Below are positions 16,446 through 24,916 of a stretch of 64,000 nt of DNA, piece by piece (within the stretch, counting starts at the first letter, position 1; each line of letters opens with the position of its first letter). A model generated the notes under the pieces. That model was given only the letters and a program-made list of their open reading frames with translations, ran no database searches and was not told where the DNA came from. The translations under genes were made by a program, and so were the position numbers. The stretch is from Mesorhizobium sp. STM 4661. Lineage in GTDB: Bacteria; Pseudomonadota; Alphaproteobacteria; Rhizobiales; Rhizobiaceae. Location: NCBI RefSeq assembly GCF_000359125.1, contig NZ_CAAF010000082.1:248001-312000 (forward strand), given 5' to 3'.

Positions 16446-16651
16446 GACTGGATCAACTATGCCTGCCCAATTTGCCCACCCCCAATATGCTCACCTGAGA
16501 GGAGACTGCGCCCTATGGATCATCTTGGCACAGGGTTCTAAATAAGGTTTCAAAAAACCCGGTGAACGAATTCCTTAGGATTTGACCGGCTTCTCATTCC
16601 TTTCGAATTTGGCCCCTCGAATTCTGGCCCTCGAATCTTGGTTCTGGAAAT

Positions 16652-18532
16652 ATGGCAATGCGCATGGTTTTTGGTCGGCAGCTGGCGGCGGCGTCCGGTC
16701 AGGGCGCGGCGGAGCTCGGCGACCTGCCGGAATGGAATCTCACCGATCTCTATCCGGGCATGGACGCCCCGGAGCTGAAGCGCGACATCGCCAAGGCGGC
16801 CGCCGACGCCATCAGCTTCGAGAGCCGCTGGAAAGGCACGCTTGCCGCCGAGGCCGAGCGTGGCGACGGCGGCAGGCTGGGCGAGGCGCTTCAGGCCTAT
16901 GAAGCGCTGGAGGAACTGATCGGCAGGATCGTCTCCTATGCCGGGCTGGTCTATGCCGGCAACACGGCGGATCCGCAGCGTGCCAAGCTCTATGGCGACA
17001 TCCAGGAAAGGATGACCGACGCCAGCGCGCATCTTCTGTTTTTCGCGCTCGAACTGAACCTCATCGACGATGCCGCGATCGCGACCGCGCTTGCCGCCGA
17101 CCCCGGTTTCGCCCATTACCGGCCGTGGGTGCTCGACCTGCGCATGGACAAGCCCTACCAGCTCGAGGACCGGGTCGAGCAGCTTTTCCACGAAAAGTCG
17201 ATCACCGGGCGCGGCGCCTGGAACCGCCTGTTCGACGAGACGATGACCGATCTGCGCTTCGACATCGACGGCGAGGAACTGACACTGGAGCCGGCGCTCA
17301 ATCGGCTGCAGGACGCCGATGGCGAAGTACGCCGCCGGGCCTCCGAGGCGCTGGCCGCAACCTTCCGCAAGAATTTGCGCACCTTCACGCTGATCACCAA
17401 TACGCTGGCCAAGGACAAGGAGATTTCCGACCGCTGGCGCGGCTTCGAGGACATCGCCGATTCGCGCCACCTCGCCAACCGCGTCGAGCGCAGCGTGGTG
17501 GACGCGCTGGCCTCGGCCGTTCGCGACGCCTATCCGCGTCTGTCGCACCGCTATTACGCGATGAAGGCGCGCTGGCTCGGCATGGAGGTGATGAACCACT
17601 GGGACCGCAACGCACCGTTGCCCGAGACCCCGCAAGCGGTCATCGGCTGGGACGAGGCCAAGAACACGGTGCTGTCGGCCTATCAGCGCTTCTCCCCCGA
17701 CATGGCGGAAATCGCCAGGACATTCTTCGACCGCAACTGGATCGACGCGCCGGTCAGGCCCGGCAAGTCGCCGGGCGCTTTCGCGCATCCGACCGTGCCG
17801 TCGGCGCATCCTTATGTGCTGCTCAACTACATGGGCAAGCCGCGTGACGTGATGACGCTGGCGCATGAGCTCGGCCATGGCGTGCACCAGGTGCTGGCCG
17901 GCGGCCAGGGCGCGCTGATGGCTTCGACGCCGCTGACGCTGGCCGAGACGGCATCCGTCTTCGGCGAGATGCTGACCTTCCGCTCGCTGCTCGAGCAGAC
18001 CACCGACAAGCGCGAGCGCAAGGCCATGCTCGCCCAGAAGGTCGAGGACATGATCAACACGGTCGTGCGCCAGATCGCCTTCTACGAATTCGAGCGCAAG
18101 GTGCATGCCGAGCGCAAGAACGGCGAACTGACATCCGACAAGCTCGGCCAGTTCTGGCTGGAAGTGCAGGCGGAAAGCCTCGGGCCGGCGATCAAGCTGC
18201 GCGAGGGTTACGAGGTCTTCTGGACCTACATCCCCCACTTCATCCATTCGCCCTTCTACGTCTATGCCTATGCTTTCGGCGACTGCCTGGTGAATTCGCT
18301 CTATGCGGTCTACCAGAATGCCGAGCGCGGCTTTCAGGAGAAGTACTTTGCCATGCTGCGCGCCGGCGGCACCAAGCATCATTCCGAGCTTCTGGCGCCC
18401 TTCGGCCTCGATGCCACCGACCCTGCCTTCTGGCAGATCGGGCTCGGCGTGATCGGCGGCCTGATCGACGAGCTGGAAGCGCTGGACATTGATGCCCGCC
18501 GGCGGACGCGCGGGGTAGGCAGAACAGTTTAG
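16652..18532 (+). CDS. pepF: Oligoendopeptidase F (M3 family)
   Basis: A 626-residue zinc metallopeptidase that cleaves short peptides in the cytoplasm. The zinc motif HELGH lies at residues 405-409, followed by the downstream glutamate ligand region LAETASVFGEML. The N-terminus WNLTDLYPGMDAPELKRD is typical of PepF proteins and the length is normal. The ATG at 16652 is used; ATG 16658 is equally possible. It is divergent from the response regulator gene. Confidence 0.92.
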   Translation: MAMRMVFGRQLAAASGQGAAELGDLPEWNLTDLYPGMDAPELKRDIAKAAADAISFESRWKGTLAAEAERGDGGRLGEALQAYEALEELIGRIVSYAGLVYAGNTADPQRAKLYGDIQERMTDASAHLLFFALELNLIDDAAIATALAADPGFAHYRPWVLDLRMDKPYQLEDRVEQLFHEKSITGRGAWNRLFDETMTDLRFDIDGEELTLEPALNRLQDADGEVRRRASEALAATFRKNLRTFTLITNTLAKDKEISDRWRGFEDIADSRHLANRVERSVVDALASAVRDAYPRLSHRYYAMKARWLGMEVMNHWDRNAPLPETPQAVIGWDEAKNTVLSAYQRFSPDMAEIARTFFDRNWIDAPVRPGKSPGAFAHPTVPSAHPYVLLNYMGKPRDVMTLAHELGHGVHQVLAGGQGALMASTPLTLAETASVFGEMLTFRSLLEQTTDKRERKAMLAQKVEDMINTVVRQIAFYEFERKVHAERKNGELTSDKLGQFWLEVQAESLGPAIKLREGYEVFWTYIPHFIHSPFYVYAYAFGDCLVNSLYAVYQNAERGFQEKYFAMLRAGGTKHHSELLAPFGLDATDPAFWQIGLGVIGGLIDELEALDIDARRRTRGVGRTV

Positions 18533-18865
18533 CCGCGATGCATATTGAAACCATTCTATTCTTGCGTTGAATATTTGTTCTTGAATAACTTTCTATGGAA
18601 TTTTTCCGTTAGCTTTCCGGGGGCTGTATGATAGCGTCCCGCCTCAAGCTCAACCGGGCGTGGGGCTCGAGCCGGGAGATTCTCCGGCCGGCCAGGGCGC
18701 CTCGGCGAATGCGACAGCGGCCGTTGGCCATGGCGGGAAAAGCCGGTTGCCGACAGCTCTATCGAAGCCGGCTGTTCCGCGAACCGCGGAACCACCATCG
18801 AATGGTCCTTCGCCAAGGTCGCTGTTCCTGACCGCGGCAGATGGATCGGACTGGAGAGAGAGACA
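18533..18865. other. Gene-free interval
   Basis: 333 bases between pepF and the H3TH-domain gene. The first 80 bases are AT-rich and probably contain a promoter; the rest is GC-rich without a supported reading frame (18628-18831 encodes only an Arg-rich random-looking peptide). GGAGAGAGAGA just before 18866 is the ribosome-binding site of the next gene. Confidence 0.5.
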
Positions 18866-19603
18866 ATGGGCACTTTTTTCTACATGCTCCTGGCGTTCCT
18901 GGTAGGTGTGTTGGTTGGCTGGTTCATCTGGGGACGGCTGCGTGGCGAACTCGACAGCCTGCGCGGCGACCTCGACCGTACGCGCAGTGAGCGCGACAGG
19001 CTGCGCGCCGACACCGATCGTCTGACCGGTGAGCTGGATGCATGCGGCCGTACCCGCGCCGATCTCGAGCGCCGGTTGGCCGAGGCGCAAGCCGCCAAGA
19101 CCGGCCCGGCCAAGGCTGCGGCTCAGGCGCCGGCTGCGCTGATGTCGACGCCAGCGCCCAGCAAACCCGCGGCAGCGGCGTCGAAGGCAAGCGCCACCAA
19201 GACCGGCGCACCCAAGGCGGGTGCGCCCAAAGCAGGCGCATCAAAGGCGGCAACACCGAGCGCGGCGAAGACGAGCACTGCTGCGAAGAAGGCCGCACCG
19301 GCGGCAAGGAAAGCCACGGCAGGCAAGGCGACAGCAGTGGCAGCCGGCAAGGCCAACGATCTGCGCCGCCTGATCGGCATCGGCCCGGCCAATGAGAAGC
19401 TGCTCAAGGGGCTGGGCGTCACAACCTATGCTCAGATCGCGGCATGGACGGCCGCCGACGTCGCGCGGATCGAGAAGACCTTGAACTTCGACGGCCGCAT
19501 CGAACGCGAGCGCTGGATCGAGCAGGCCAAGCTGCTCGCCGCCGGCGACGAAACGGAATTCGCGCGCCGCTTCCCGACCGCGGGGACCGCCAGCAACACC
19601 TGA
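18866..19603 (+). CDS. Membrane-anchored coiled-coil protein with H3TH-like C-terminal domain
   Basis: A 245-residue protein in three parts: an N-terminal transmembrane helix (FFYMLLAFLVGVLVGWFIWG, about residues 4-23); a charged coiled coil (about 25-75, heptad-like SLRGDLDRTRSERDRLRADTDRL split into short runs); an Ala/Lys/Pro-rich linker (about 80-165) with imperfect KAGAPKAGA repeats; and a C-terminal helix-hairpin-helix domain (LRRLIGIGPANEKLLKGLGVT), as in COG3743 proteins described as flap-endonuclease-1-like H3TH domains. The linker resembles histone-like tails. Nuclease activity is not evident. A function in membrane attachment of DNA is only a guess. Confidence 0.75.
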   Translation: MGTFFYMLLAFLVGVLVGWFIWGRLRGELDSLRGDLDRTRSERDRLRADTDRLTGELDACGRTRADLERRLAEAQAAKTGPAKAAAQAPAALMSTPAPSKPAAAASKASATKTGAPKAGAPKAGASKAATPSAAKTSTAAKKAAPAARKATAGKATAVAAGKANDLRRLIGIGPANEKLLKGLGVTTYAQIAAWTAADVARIEKTLNFDGRIERERWIEQAKLLAAGDETEFARRFPTAGTASNT

Positions 19604-19632
19604 CCTGCCTGCCGGCATCGAACCCAAAACAA

Positions 19633-19668
19633 CTGGCGGCGTCCCCGGGGCGCCGCCAGTTCGCTTTT
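19633..19668 (+). terminator. Intrinsic terminator of the H3TH-domain gene
   Basis: A 9-bp perfect stem (ctggcggcg 19633-19641 with cgccgccag 19651-19659) is followed by ttcgctttt, 29 bases after the stop codon. Confidence 0.75.
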
Positions 19669-19718
19669 GCCCAAGACTGTCTTTTTGCTCAAGACTATCT
19701 TTTTGCCCGAGACTGTCT
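19665..19718. repeat. Three tandem 18-base repeats
   Basis: The unit ttttgcccaagactgtct repeats three times with period 18 (19665-19682, 19683-19700 and 19701-19718). The second copy differs at two positions and the third at one. It lies between the terminator of the upstream gene and pabB. Because the period is a multiple of three, antisense frames show a six-residue repeat, but no gene there is supported. Confidence 0.75.
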
Positions 19719-19811
19719 TTGCGTCCTGAGACGCCGTTCCCTCGATTGCGCGGGAACGAGGCCCCATATAGAGCGATTGATGATCGCCATTGGCCGCAAC
19801 ATCCGAGCCTC

Positions 19812-20957
19812 ATGTCCCTGCCCTCTGCAATTTTCCGCAACGACAAGAGCGCGCGTCAGCTCGTCTTCGACGATCCGGCTGACATCATTGTAGCGCACGA
19901 GGCGCAGGATTTCCTGCCGGCGCTCGAAGCCGCGCAGGCGGCACACAACGCCGGCAAATGGCTGGCCGGCTATCTCTCCTACGAAGCCGGCTATCTGCTC
20001 GAGCCAAAGCTCGTTCCGCTGCTGCCGGGCGGGCGACGTGCCCCTCTTGTCTGCTTCGGCGTCTTCGATGCGCCTGTCGAACGGGCGGTCGGGCGCGATC
20101 ACGCGGCGGCGACCAATGGCCCGATCTTCGACGCAAAAGCTGCCTGGTCTTCGCAGGACTATGCAAAGCGCTTTGCGCGGCTCCACGACCACATCCGCAA
20201 GGGCGATTGCTATCAGGGCAATCTGACCTTTCCGGTCCATGCGCAATGGTCGGGCGATGCGCTGGCCGCCTTCGACGCGCTGACCGAACGCCAGCCGGTG
20301 AAATACGGCGCATTGGTCGCACTCGGCGATCCCGTCGTTCTGTCGCGTTCGCCGGAACTGTTCTTCGAGATCGACGCCCAAGGCATGATCGAAACGCATC
20401 CGATGAAGGGCACTGCTCCGCGCGGCGCGACCAGGGCGGAGGACAAGCGGCTAAAGACGTTCTTGTCCAACGACGAGAAGAACCAGGCCGAGAACCGGAT
20501 GATCGTCGATCTCCTGCGCAACGACATCTCGCTGATCAGCGAGGTCGGCACGCTGGAGGTGCCGGAGCTTTTCCGCATCGAAACCTACCCGACCGTCCAC
20601 CAGATGGTGAGCCGCGTACGGGCAAGGCTTTTGCCCGGTCTGACAATCCGCGAGATATTTGCGGCACTCTTCCCCTGCGGCTCGATCACCGGCGCGCCGA
20701 AGATCCGCGCCATGGAAATCCTGCACGACCTGGAAACCGCGCCACGCGACGTCTATTGCGGCGCCATCGGCTGGATCGCACCTGGCGGCACGATGCGCTT
20801 TTCGGTGGCGATCCGCACCATCTCGCTCTTTTCCAGCGGCGAAGCCGTCTACAATGTCGGCGGCGGCGTCGTCTTCGATTCGACGGCCGAGGAGGAGTAT
20901 CAGGAGTGTCTGCTGAAAGCGCGCTTCGCGACCGGAACACCGCCGATTTCGAACTGA
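19812..20957 (+). CDS. pabB: Aminodeoxychorismate synthase component I
   Basis: A 381-residue chorismate-utilising enzyme that converts chorismate and ammonia to 4-amino-4-deoxychorismate, a precursor of p-aminobenzoate and folate. The HPMKGTAPRG motif carries the lysine (PxKGT) that distinguishes aminodeoxychorismate synthase from anthranilate synthase. Other family motifs are AENRMIVDLLRND, TYPTVHQMVS and PCGSITGAPKIRAMEIL. The N-terminal domain is shorter than in E. coli PabB, as usual in rhizobia. ATG 19812 is chosen because the upstream extension crosses the tandem repeat tail. It overlaps the pabC-like gene by 52 bases. Confidence 0.9.
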   Translation: MSLPSAIFRNDKSARQLVFDDPADIIVAHEAQDFLPALEAAQAAHNAGKWLAGYLSYEAGYLLEPKLVPLLPGGRRAPLVCFGVFDAPVERAVGRDHAAATNGPIFDAKAAWSSQDYAKRFARLHDHIRKGDCYQGNLTFPVHAQWSGDALAAFDALTERQPVKYGALVALGDPVVLSRSPELFFEIDAQGMIETHPMKGTAPRGATRAEDKRLKTFLSNDEKNQAENRMIVDLLRNDISLISEVGTLEVPELFRIETYPTVHQMVSRVRARLLPGLTIREIFAALFPCGSITGAPKIRAMEILHDLETAPRDVYCGAIGWIAPGGTMRFSVAIRTISLFSSGEAVYNVGGGVVFDSTAEEEYQECLLKARFATGTPPISN

Positions 20958-21568
20958 TCGAGACCATGCGCTGGGAGCCCGACCAGGGCTTCCTCCGTTT
21001 CGACCGCCACCTTGCGCGCCTTTACGGCTCGGCAAGCGAATTGGGCTTTGCCTGCGATCCGCGGAAGGTCGGCGAGGTGCTGACAAACGTCATTGACCGG
21101 CCTGACATTGCCTTGCGCACACGCCTCGTCCTGTCGCGCAACGGCAAGGCGACGGCCTCGGCCGTGCCCTACGAGCCGCTCGCGGCCGACAAGGTATGGC
21201 GGCTGCAACTGGCGCGGATACGGCTCGATTCGAACGACACGCTGCTGCGCCACAAGACCAGCCGCCGGGAAACCTACCAGCGGGCGCGCGCCGAACATCT
21301 GATCAGCCGGGCCGACGAGGTGCTGCTGGCCAACGAACGCGGCGAAATCTGCGAGGGCACGATATCAAATCTCTTCGCCGATTTCGGCGACGGCGCGCTG
21401 GCGACGCCGCGGCTCGATTGCGGCCTGCTTCCTGGTGTCCTGCGCGGTGAGCTGCTGGATCAAGGCTGCGCCCGCGAAGCGATCTACACCTTGGACGATC
21501 TTAAGTCGGCCAGGGCGCTGTTCGTCGGCAATTCGTTGCGCGGACTGATCCCGGCGCGGCTGGGCTGA
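20906..21568 (+). CDS. Class IV aminotransferase, aminodeoxychorismate lyase-like
   Basis: A 220-residue fold-type IV PLP enzyme, presumably the 4-amino-4-deoxychorismate lyase that completes p-aminobenzoate synthesis after PabB. Seen are LLRHKTSRRETYQRA with the PLP lysine, LLANERGEICEGTISNLF, and the PRLDCGLLPGVLRGELL C-terminal motif. It is shorter than E. coli PabC (about 270) because it lacks part of the N-terminal region. The start is GTG 20906, nine bases after GGAGGAG, inside the end of pabB; the 52-base overlap suggests translational coupling and a stoichiometric pair, comparable with fused PabBC proteins elsewhere. Confidence 0.82.
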   Translation: MSAESALRDRNTADFELIETMRWEPDQGFLRFDRHLARLYGSASELGFACDPRKVGEVLTNVIDRPDIALRTRLVLSRNGKATASAVPYEPLAADKVWRLQLARIRLDSNDTLLRHKTSRRETYQRARAEHLISRADEVLLANERGEICEGTISNLFADFGDGALATPRLDCGLLPGVLRGELLDQGCAREAIYTLDDLKSARALFVGNSLRGLIPARLG

Positions 21569-21598
21569 CGCGATCCGACTGGACTCCCATATAGAGGC

Positions 21599-22519
21599 AT
21601 GAGCATCCCCACCCACACGCCCTATGACGGCTCATCGAAGCTTTTTGCCATCGGACTGAAGCCGCTCGACTTCGACGGATGGATCGAGGTCGATGGGCAT
21701 CTGTTGACTCATCTCGCCGAGAAGCGCCGGCTGTATACCGAAATTCCCGGCAGCGTCTTTGTCGAGGAGGACGGCACACGTGACGCCCAGCGCGAGGTGT
21801 TCGACCTGCTCGGCGCGCATTTGCTGGTGAAATATCCCGACATCTATCGGCGCTCGAGCACCGGGATCGAGGTGATCGGCGCCGAAGCCGGTACTGCCGG
21901 CGGCTTCAGCGATGCGCCGCTTGTCGCAGTCTCGTTGCTTGTCCAGGAAGACCTGATCCTGATGCGCCGCGACGAGAGTGGCTGGCGGCTGGTCGCCGGC
22001 TCGCTCTGCTTTCCCTCCTCATGGTCGCTGATCGAAAAATTCGGCAGGCCGTTGCAGGAGATCCACGCGCCGGTGCCGGGCTTCGGTCCGGGAACGCGCC
22101 CGGCCGACCTTATCAACCGCATGTTCGACGGCCTTCAGGGCCAGGCCGTCGAGCGCTACAACTGGTCGGTCCAGGACGGCGATGCGCTCTACCATCCACT
22201 CTCGAACCTTGAGCGCATCGACCGCACCGCGAACCGCCCCTCCCGCTTTCCTGATGGCGACATCGATGCCCGTGCCTTCATCCGTGTCGAGCGGCAGACG
22301 CTCAGAAAACTTGCCGTTTCGCGTGACGTCCTGTTCACCATTCGCATCCATCTCGACCCGCTCAGCGTGCTGGCGCGCCATCCCGATCGGGCAAGGCTGG
22401 CAGCGTCTTTCGCCGCGCAACTTTTGGCGCTCGACGAAGCCCAGCTCGACTACAAGGGCATGACATCGGACCGCGACCGGCTGGTTGCCTTCCTTAACCA
22501 CATGGCGAATGCGGCCTAG
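21599..22519 (+). CDS. DUF3445 protein (heme-dependent oxidative N-demethylase alpha-subunit-like)
   Basis: A 306-residue member of DUF3445, which includes the heme-binding alpha subunit of dimethylamine-type oxidative N-demethylase. Typical segments are the early LKPLDFDGWIEVD, LLVKYPDIYRR, the core GSLCFPSSWSLIEKFGRPLQEIHAPVPGF split here across several motifs, and NWSVQDGDALYHP. The partner flavin and ferredoxin-like subunits are not in the neighbourhood, so the enzyme either uses general redox partners or does another reaction. The ATG at 21599 follows tagaggc. It is 30 bases after the pabC-like gene and may be co-transcribed. Confidence 0.82.
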   Translation: MSIPTHTPYDGSSKLFAIGLKPLDFDGWIEVDGHLLTHLAEKRRLYTEIPGSVFVEEDGTRDAQREVFDLLGAHLLVKYPDIYRRSSTGIEVIGAEAGTAGGFSDAPLVAVSLLVQEDLILMRRDESGWRLVAGSLCFPSSWSLIEKFGRPLQEIHAPVPGFGPGTRPADLINRMFDGLQGQAVERYNWSVQDGDALYHPLSNLERIDRTANRPSRFPDGDIDARAFIRVERQTLRKLAVSRDVLFTIRIHLDPLSVLARHPDRARLAASFAAQLLALDEAQLDYKGMTSDRDRLVAFLNHMANAA

Positions 22520-22629
22520 CCGGCGGTTGGCGCTTTTCACTGGTTTATGACAATGATCTGTGGTGTAGCGCTTGGCCGTCCGGTTGAAATGCCGGGTTTT
22601 TCCCAGTGTTTGATGGAGTGTTCGATAAA

Positions 22630-24075
22630 ATGGCGAATGAAAACTGGCCCGTTTACGGTGAAATCGCCGGCCCTGTCGTGATGATCGGCTTCGGCTCGAT
22701 CGGGCGGGGAACGCTGCCGCTGATCGAACGCCATTTCAAGTTCGACAAGTCGCGCATGACGGTCATCGATCCGCGCGACACCCCCCGCAAGCTGCTTGAC
22801 CAGCACGACATCGCCTTCGTCCAGGAAGCCGTGACCGAGAAGAACTACAAGAAGCTTTTGACGCCGCTTCTGACCAATGGCGGCGGCCAGGGCTTTTGCG
22901 TCAACCTGTCGGTCGATACCGGCTCGGTGGACCTGATGCGGCTCTGCCGCAAGCTCGGCGTGCTCTACATCGACACCGTCGTCGAGCCATGGCTTGGGTT
23001 CTATTTCGATGCCAGGGCCGACAATGCCAGCCGCACCAACTACGCGTTGCGCGAAGCGATGATCGAGGAAAAGCAGAAGCATCCCGGCGGCGCGACGGCG
23101 ATCTCCACCTGCGGCGCCAACCCCGGCATGGTTTCGTGGTTCGTCAAGCAGGCGCTGGTCAACCTTGCCACCGATCTCGGGCTGGAGTTTTCGGAGCCGG
23201 CGCAGGAGGACCGCGAGGGCTGGGCCAAGCTGATGAAGAAGGCCGGCGTCAAGGGCATCCACATCGCCGAGCGCGACACCCAGCGCACCAAGAAGCCGAA
23301 GCCGATGGATGTGTTCTGGAACACCTGGTCGGTCGAAGGCTTCGTTTCGGAAGGCATGCAGCCGGCCGAACTCGGCTGGGGCACGCATGAGAAGTGGATG
23401 CCCAAGAACGGCAAGAAGCACAAGCATGGCTCCAAGGCCGCGATCTATCTGGAGCAGCCCGGCGCCAACACCCGTGTGCGCACCTGGTGCCCGACGCCTG
23501 GGCCGCAATACGGTTTCCTGGTGACGCACAACGAGGCGATCTCGATCGCCGATTTCTTCACCGTGCGCGGCAAGAAGGGCAAGGTTCACTACCGCCCCAC
23601 CTGCCACTACGCCTACCATCCCTGCAACGACGCCGTGCTGTCGATGCACGAGATCTTCGGCGCCGCCGGCAAGCCGCAGGCCGCTTATCATGTGCTCGAC
23701 GAGAATGAGCTGGTCGACGGTGTCGATGAACTCGGCGTGCTGCTCTACGGCCACGACAAGAACGCCTATTGGTATGGCTCGCAATTGTCGCTGGCCGCAG
23801 CGCGCAAGCTGGCGCCCTACCAGAACGCGACCGGCATGCAAGTTACCTCAGCGGTGCTGGCCGGCATGGTCTGGGCGCTGGAAAATCCTGAAGCCGGCAT
23901 CGTCGAGGCCGACGAGATGGACTACAAGCGCTGCCTGGAAGTGCAGTCCCCCTATCTCGGACCGGTCAAGGGCTACTATACCGACTGGACGCCGCTCGAT
24001 AACCGCCCTGGCCTGTTCCCGGAAGACCTCGACAAAAACGACCCGTGGCAATTCCGCAACATCCTCGTTCGATAG
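22630..24075 (+). CDS. hss: Homospermidine synthase
   Basis: An NAD-dependent enzyme of polyamine metabolism that makes sym-homospermidine from putrescine; it is characteristic of Rhizobiales. The 481-residue protein has the Rossmann motif MIGFGSIGRGTLPLIERHF and the conserved TCGANPGMVSWFVKQAL segment, and the length matches bacterial Hss (about 480). ATG 22630 is preferred over 22606, because it fits the usual N-terminus (NWPVYGEIAGPVVMIG) and has GGAG upstream. It is followed by a long hairpin. Confidence 0.93.
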   Translation: MANENWPVYGEIAGPVVMIGFGSIGRGTLPLIERHFKFDKSRMTVIDPRDTPRKLLDQHDIAFVQEAVTEKNYKKLLTPLLTNGGGQGFCVNLSVDTGSVDLMRLCRKLGVLYIDTVVEPWLGFYFDARADNASRTNYALREAMIEEKQKHPGGATAISTCGANPGMVSWFVKQALVNLATDLGLEFSEPAQEDREGWAKLMKKAGVKGIHIAERDTQRTKKPKPMDVFWNTWSVEGFVSEGMQPAELGWGTHEKWMPKNGKKHKHGSKAAIYLEQPGANTRVRTWCPTPGPQYGFLVTHNEAISIADFFTVRGKKGKVHYRPTCHYAYHPCNDAVLSMHEIFGAAGKPQAAYHVLDENELVDGVDELGVLLYGHDKNAYWYGSQLSLAAARKLAPYQNATGMQVTSAVLAGMVWALENPEAGIVEADEMDYKRCLEVQSPYLGPVKGYYTDWTPLDNRPGLFPEDLDKNDPWQFRNILVR

Positions 24076-24095
24076 CGGTCCCACCAGCATACCGC

Positions 24096-24140
24096 GCCGC
24101 CTTGCAATCGCCCGGAAATCGGGCGATTGAAGGAGGCGGC
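24096..24140 (+). terminator. Long hairpin after hss, possible terminator
   Basis: A 10-bp perfect stem (caatcgcccg 24105-24114, cgggcgattg 24120-24129) is extended by gccgcctt (24096-24103) pairing with aagg-ggcggc (24130-24140). No T-run follows, so it may end transcription inefficiently or protect the hss mRNA end. Confidence 0.4.
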
Positions 24141-24235
24141 CTGGAGCGATGTGCGTCTATTTGGAAGTACGCTCCAGCACTTTGAATGGACGCATCGTGC
24201 TTTCCGAAATCGAACAGATTTCGGTCCGATGCTCG
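24141..24235. repeat. Dispersed palindrome block (RIME-like)
   Basis: Contains ctggagcg (24141-24148) paired with cgctccag (24170-24177), gatgtgcgtc with gacgcatc, and ccgaaatc with gatttcgg around 24204-24223. The mosaic of palindromes separated by short unique parts is the pattern described for Rhizobium-specific intergenic mosaic elements. It sits immediately upstream of the lipoprotein gene and must be part of its leader. Confidence 0.6.
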
Positions 24236-24250
24236 AGGAGAGGATTTTTC

Positions 24251-24625
24251 ATGACGATCGCGCGAAAATTGCTTTCGGCCGGCATTGCCGCGGCCACGGC
24301 CGTCGTTTTGGCGGCCTGCACCACCACCGGCCCGAGCGAGCCGCCGGCAATCTCGTCAAAAGGGGTCGAAGGCTCCTGGATCGACGCGCAGGGCACGGGC
24401 TTGTCGACCTTTGCCGGTGGCAGCTTCAAGACCGTCGCCACCGATACCGGCCAGAAGCTTGCCGATGGCAGCTATACCATGACCGGCGGCACCTCGGTCG
24501 AGATCCGCGGCACCTCGCTGATCCGCCAGACGCCGATCAGCTTCAACTGTCTGCTGATCTCCACCTCGCAGCTTAATTGCACCAGCGGGAGCGGACAGAA
24601 TTTCGTACTGACCAGACGTGCCTGA
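24251..24625 (+). CDS. omp10: Outer-membrane lipoprotein, Omp10-like
   Basis: A 124-residue lipoprotein: the signal peptide ends in the lipobox LAAC (Cys at about residue 21), followed by a Thr/Gly-rich linker and a small beta-rich domain with GVEGSWIDAQGTG, GSYTMTGG and a SQLNCTSGSG-FVLTRR ending. The same layout and closing motif are found in Brucella Omp10, a surface-exposed lipoprotein; the protease-inhibitor-like fold seen in that family is likely. ATG 24251 is chosen for the lipoprotein signal. A strong terminator follows. Confidence 0.85.
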   Translation: MTIARKLLSAGIAAATAVVLAACTTTGPSEPPAISSKGVEGSWIDAQGTGLSTFAGGSFKTVATDTGQKLADGSYTMTGGTSVEIRGTSLIRQTPISFNCLLISTSQLNCTSGSGQNFVLTRRA

Positions 24626-24644
24626 GCATCAGACCAACTGCCTT

Positions 24645-24681
24645 CAAAAAGGACGGCGAGCTTGGCTCGCCGTCTTTTTTT
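24645..24681 (+). terminator. Intrinsic terminator of omp10
   Basis: A 9-bp stem (gacggcgag 24652-24660 with ctcgccgtc 24666-24674) is flanked by aaaaa upstream and seven T downstream, so it could act in both directions. Confidence 0.9.
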
Positions 24682-24790
24682 GCGCCGGCAAAGCTGATCC
24701 CGATTCCGCTTGCGTCGACCCAAACGCAGTGTGAACATGGCCAAAGGCTGCGCTGTTATAGCCCAGTCAAACAAGAGCGTTAAACGCTCT

Positions 24791-24894
24791 GCGCATGACC
24801 CCGAAAATCGGAATCGATTTTCGGAAAGGATCATGCGCCAATCGAGATTGGTACAGCGTCCTTTGCGCGTCCCAAAGGACGCGCGGCGCTGTAC
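24791..24894. repeat. Two adjacent RIME-like palindromes
   Basis: First palindrome: gcgcatga (24791-24798) pairs with tcatgcgc (24831-24838), with gaaaatcg/cgattttc inside. Second: gtacagcg (24851-24858) pairs with cgctgtac (24887-24894), with gcgtcc-type inner repeats. Both core types recur elsewhere in the window (5934-5982, 29343-29412 and 35240-35333). They form most of the leader of the 5'-nucleotidase gene. Confidence 0.7.
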
Positions 24895-24916
24895 TCAAGT
24901 CATCCGGGAGACGAAA

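Noticed and set aside
16550..18382. 610-codon open frame on the minus strand
   Set aside because: It is the antisense shadow of pepF, whose HELGH motif and family fit are clear. High GC keeps antisense frames open.
19665..19718. CRISPR array
   Set aside because: Units are directly adjacent with no spacers and only three copies; no cas genes are present.
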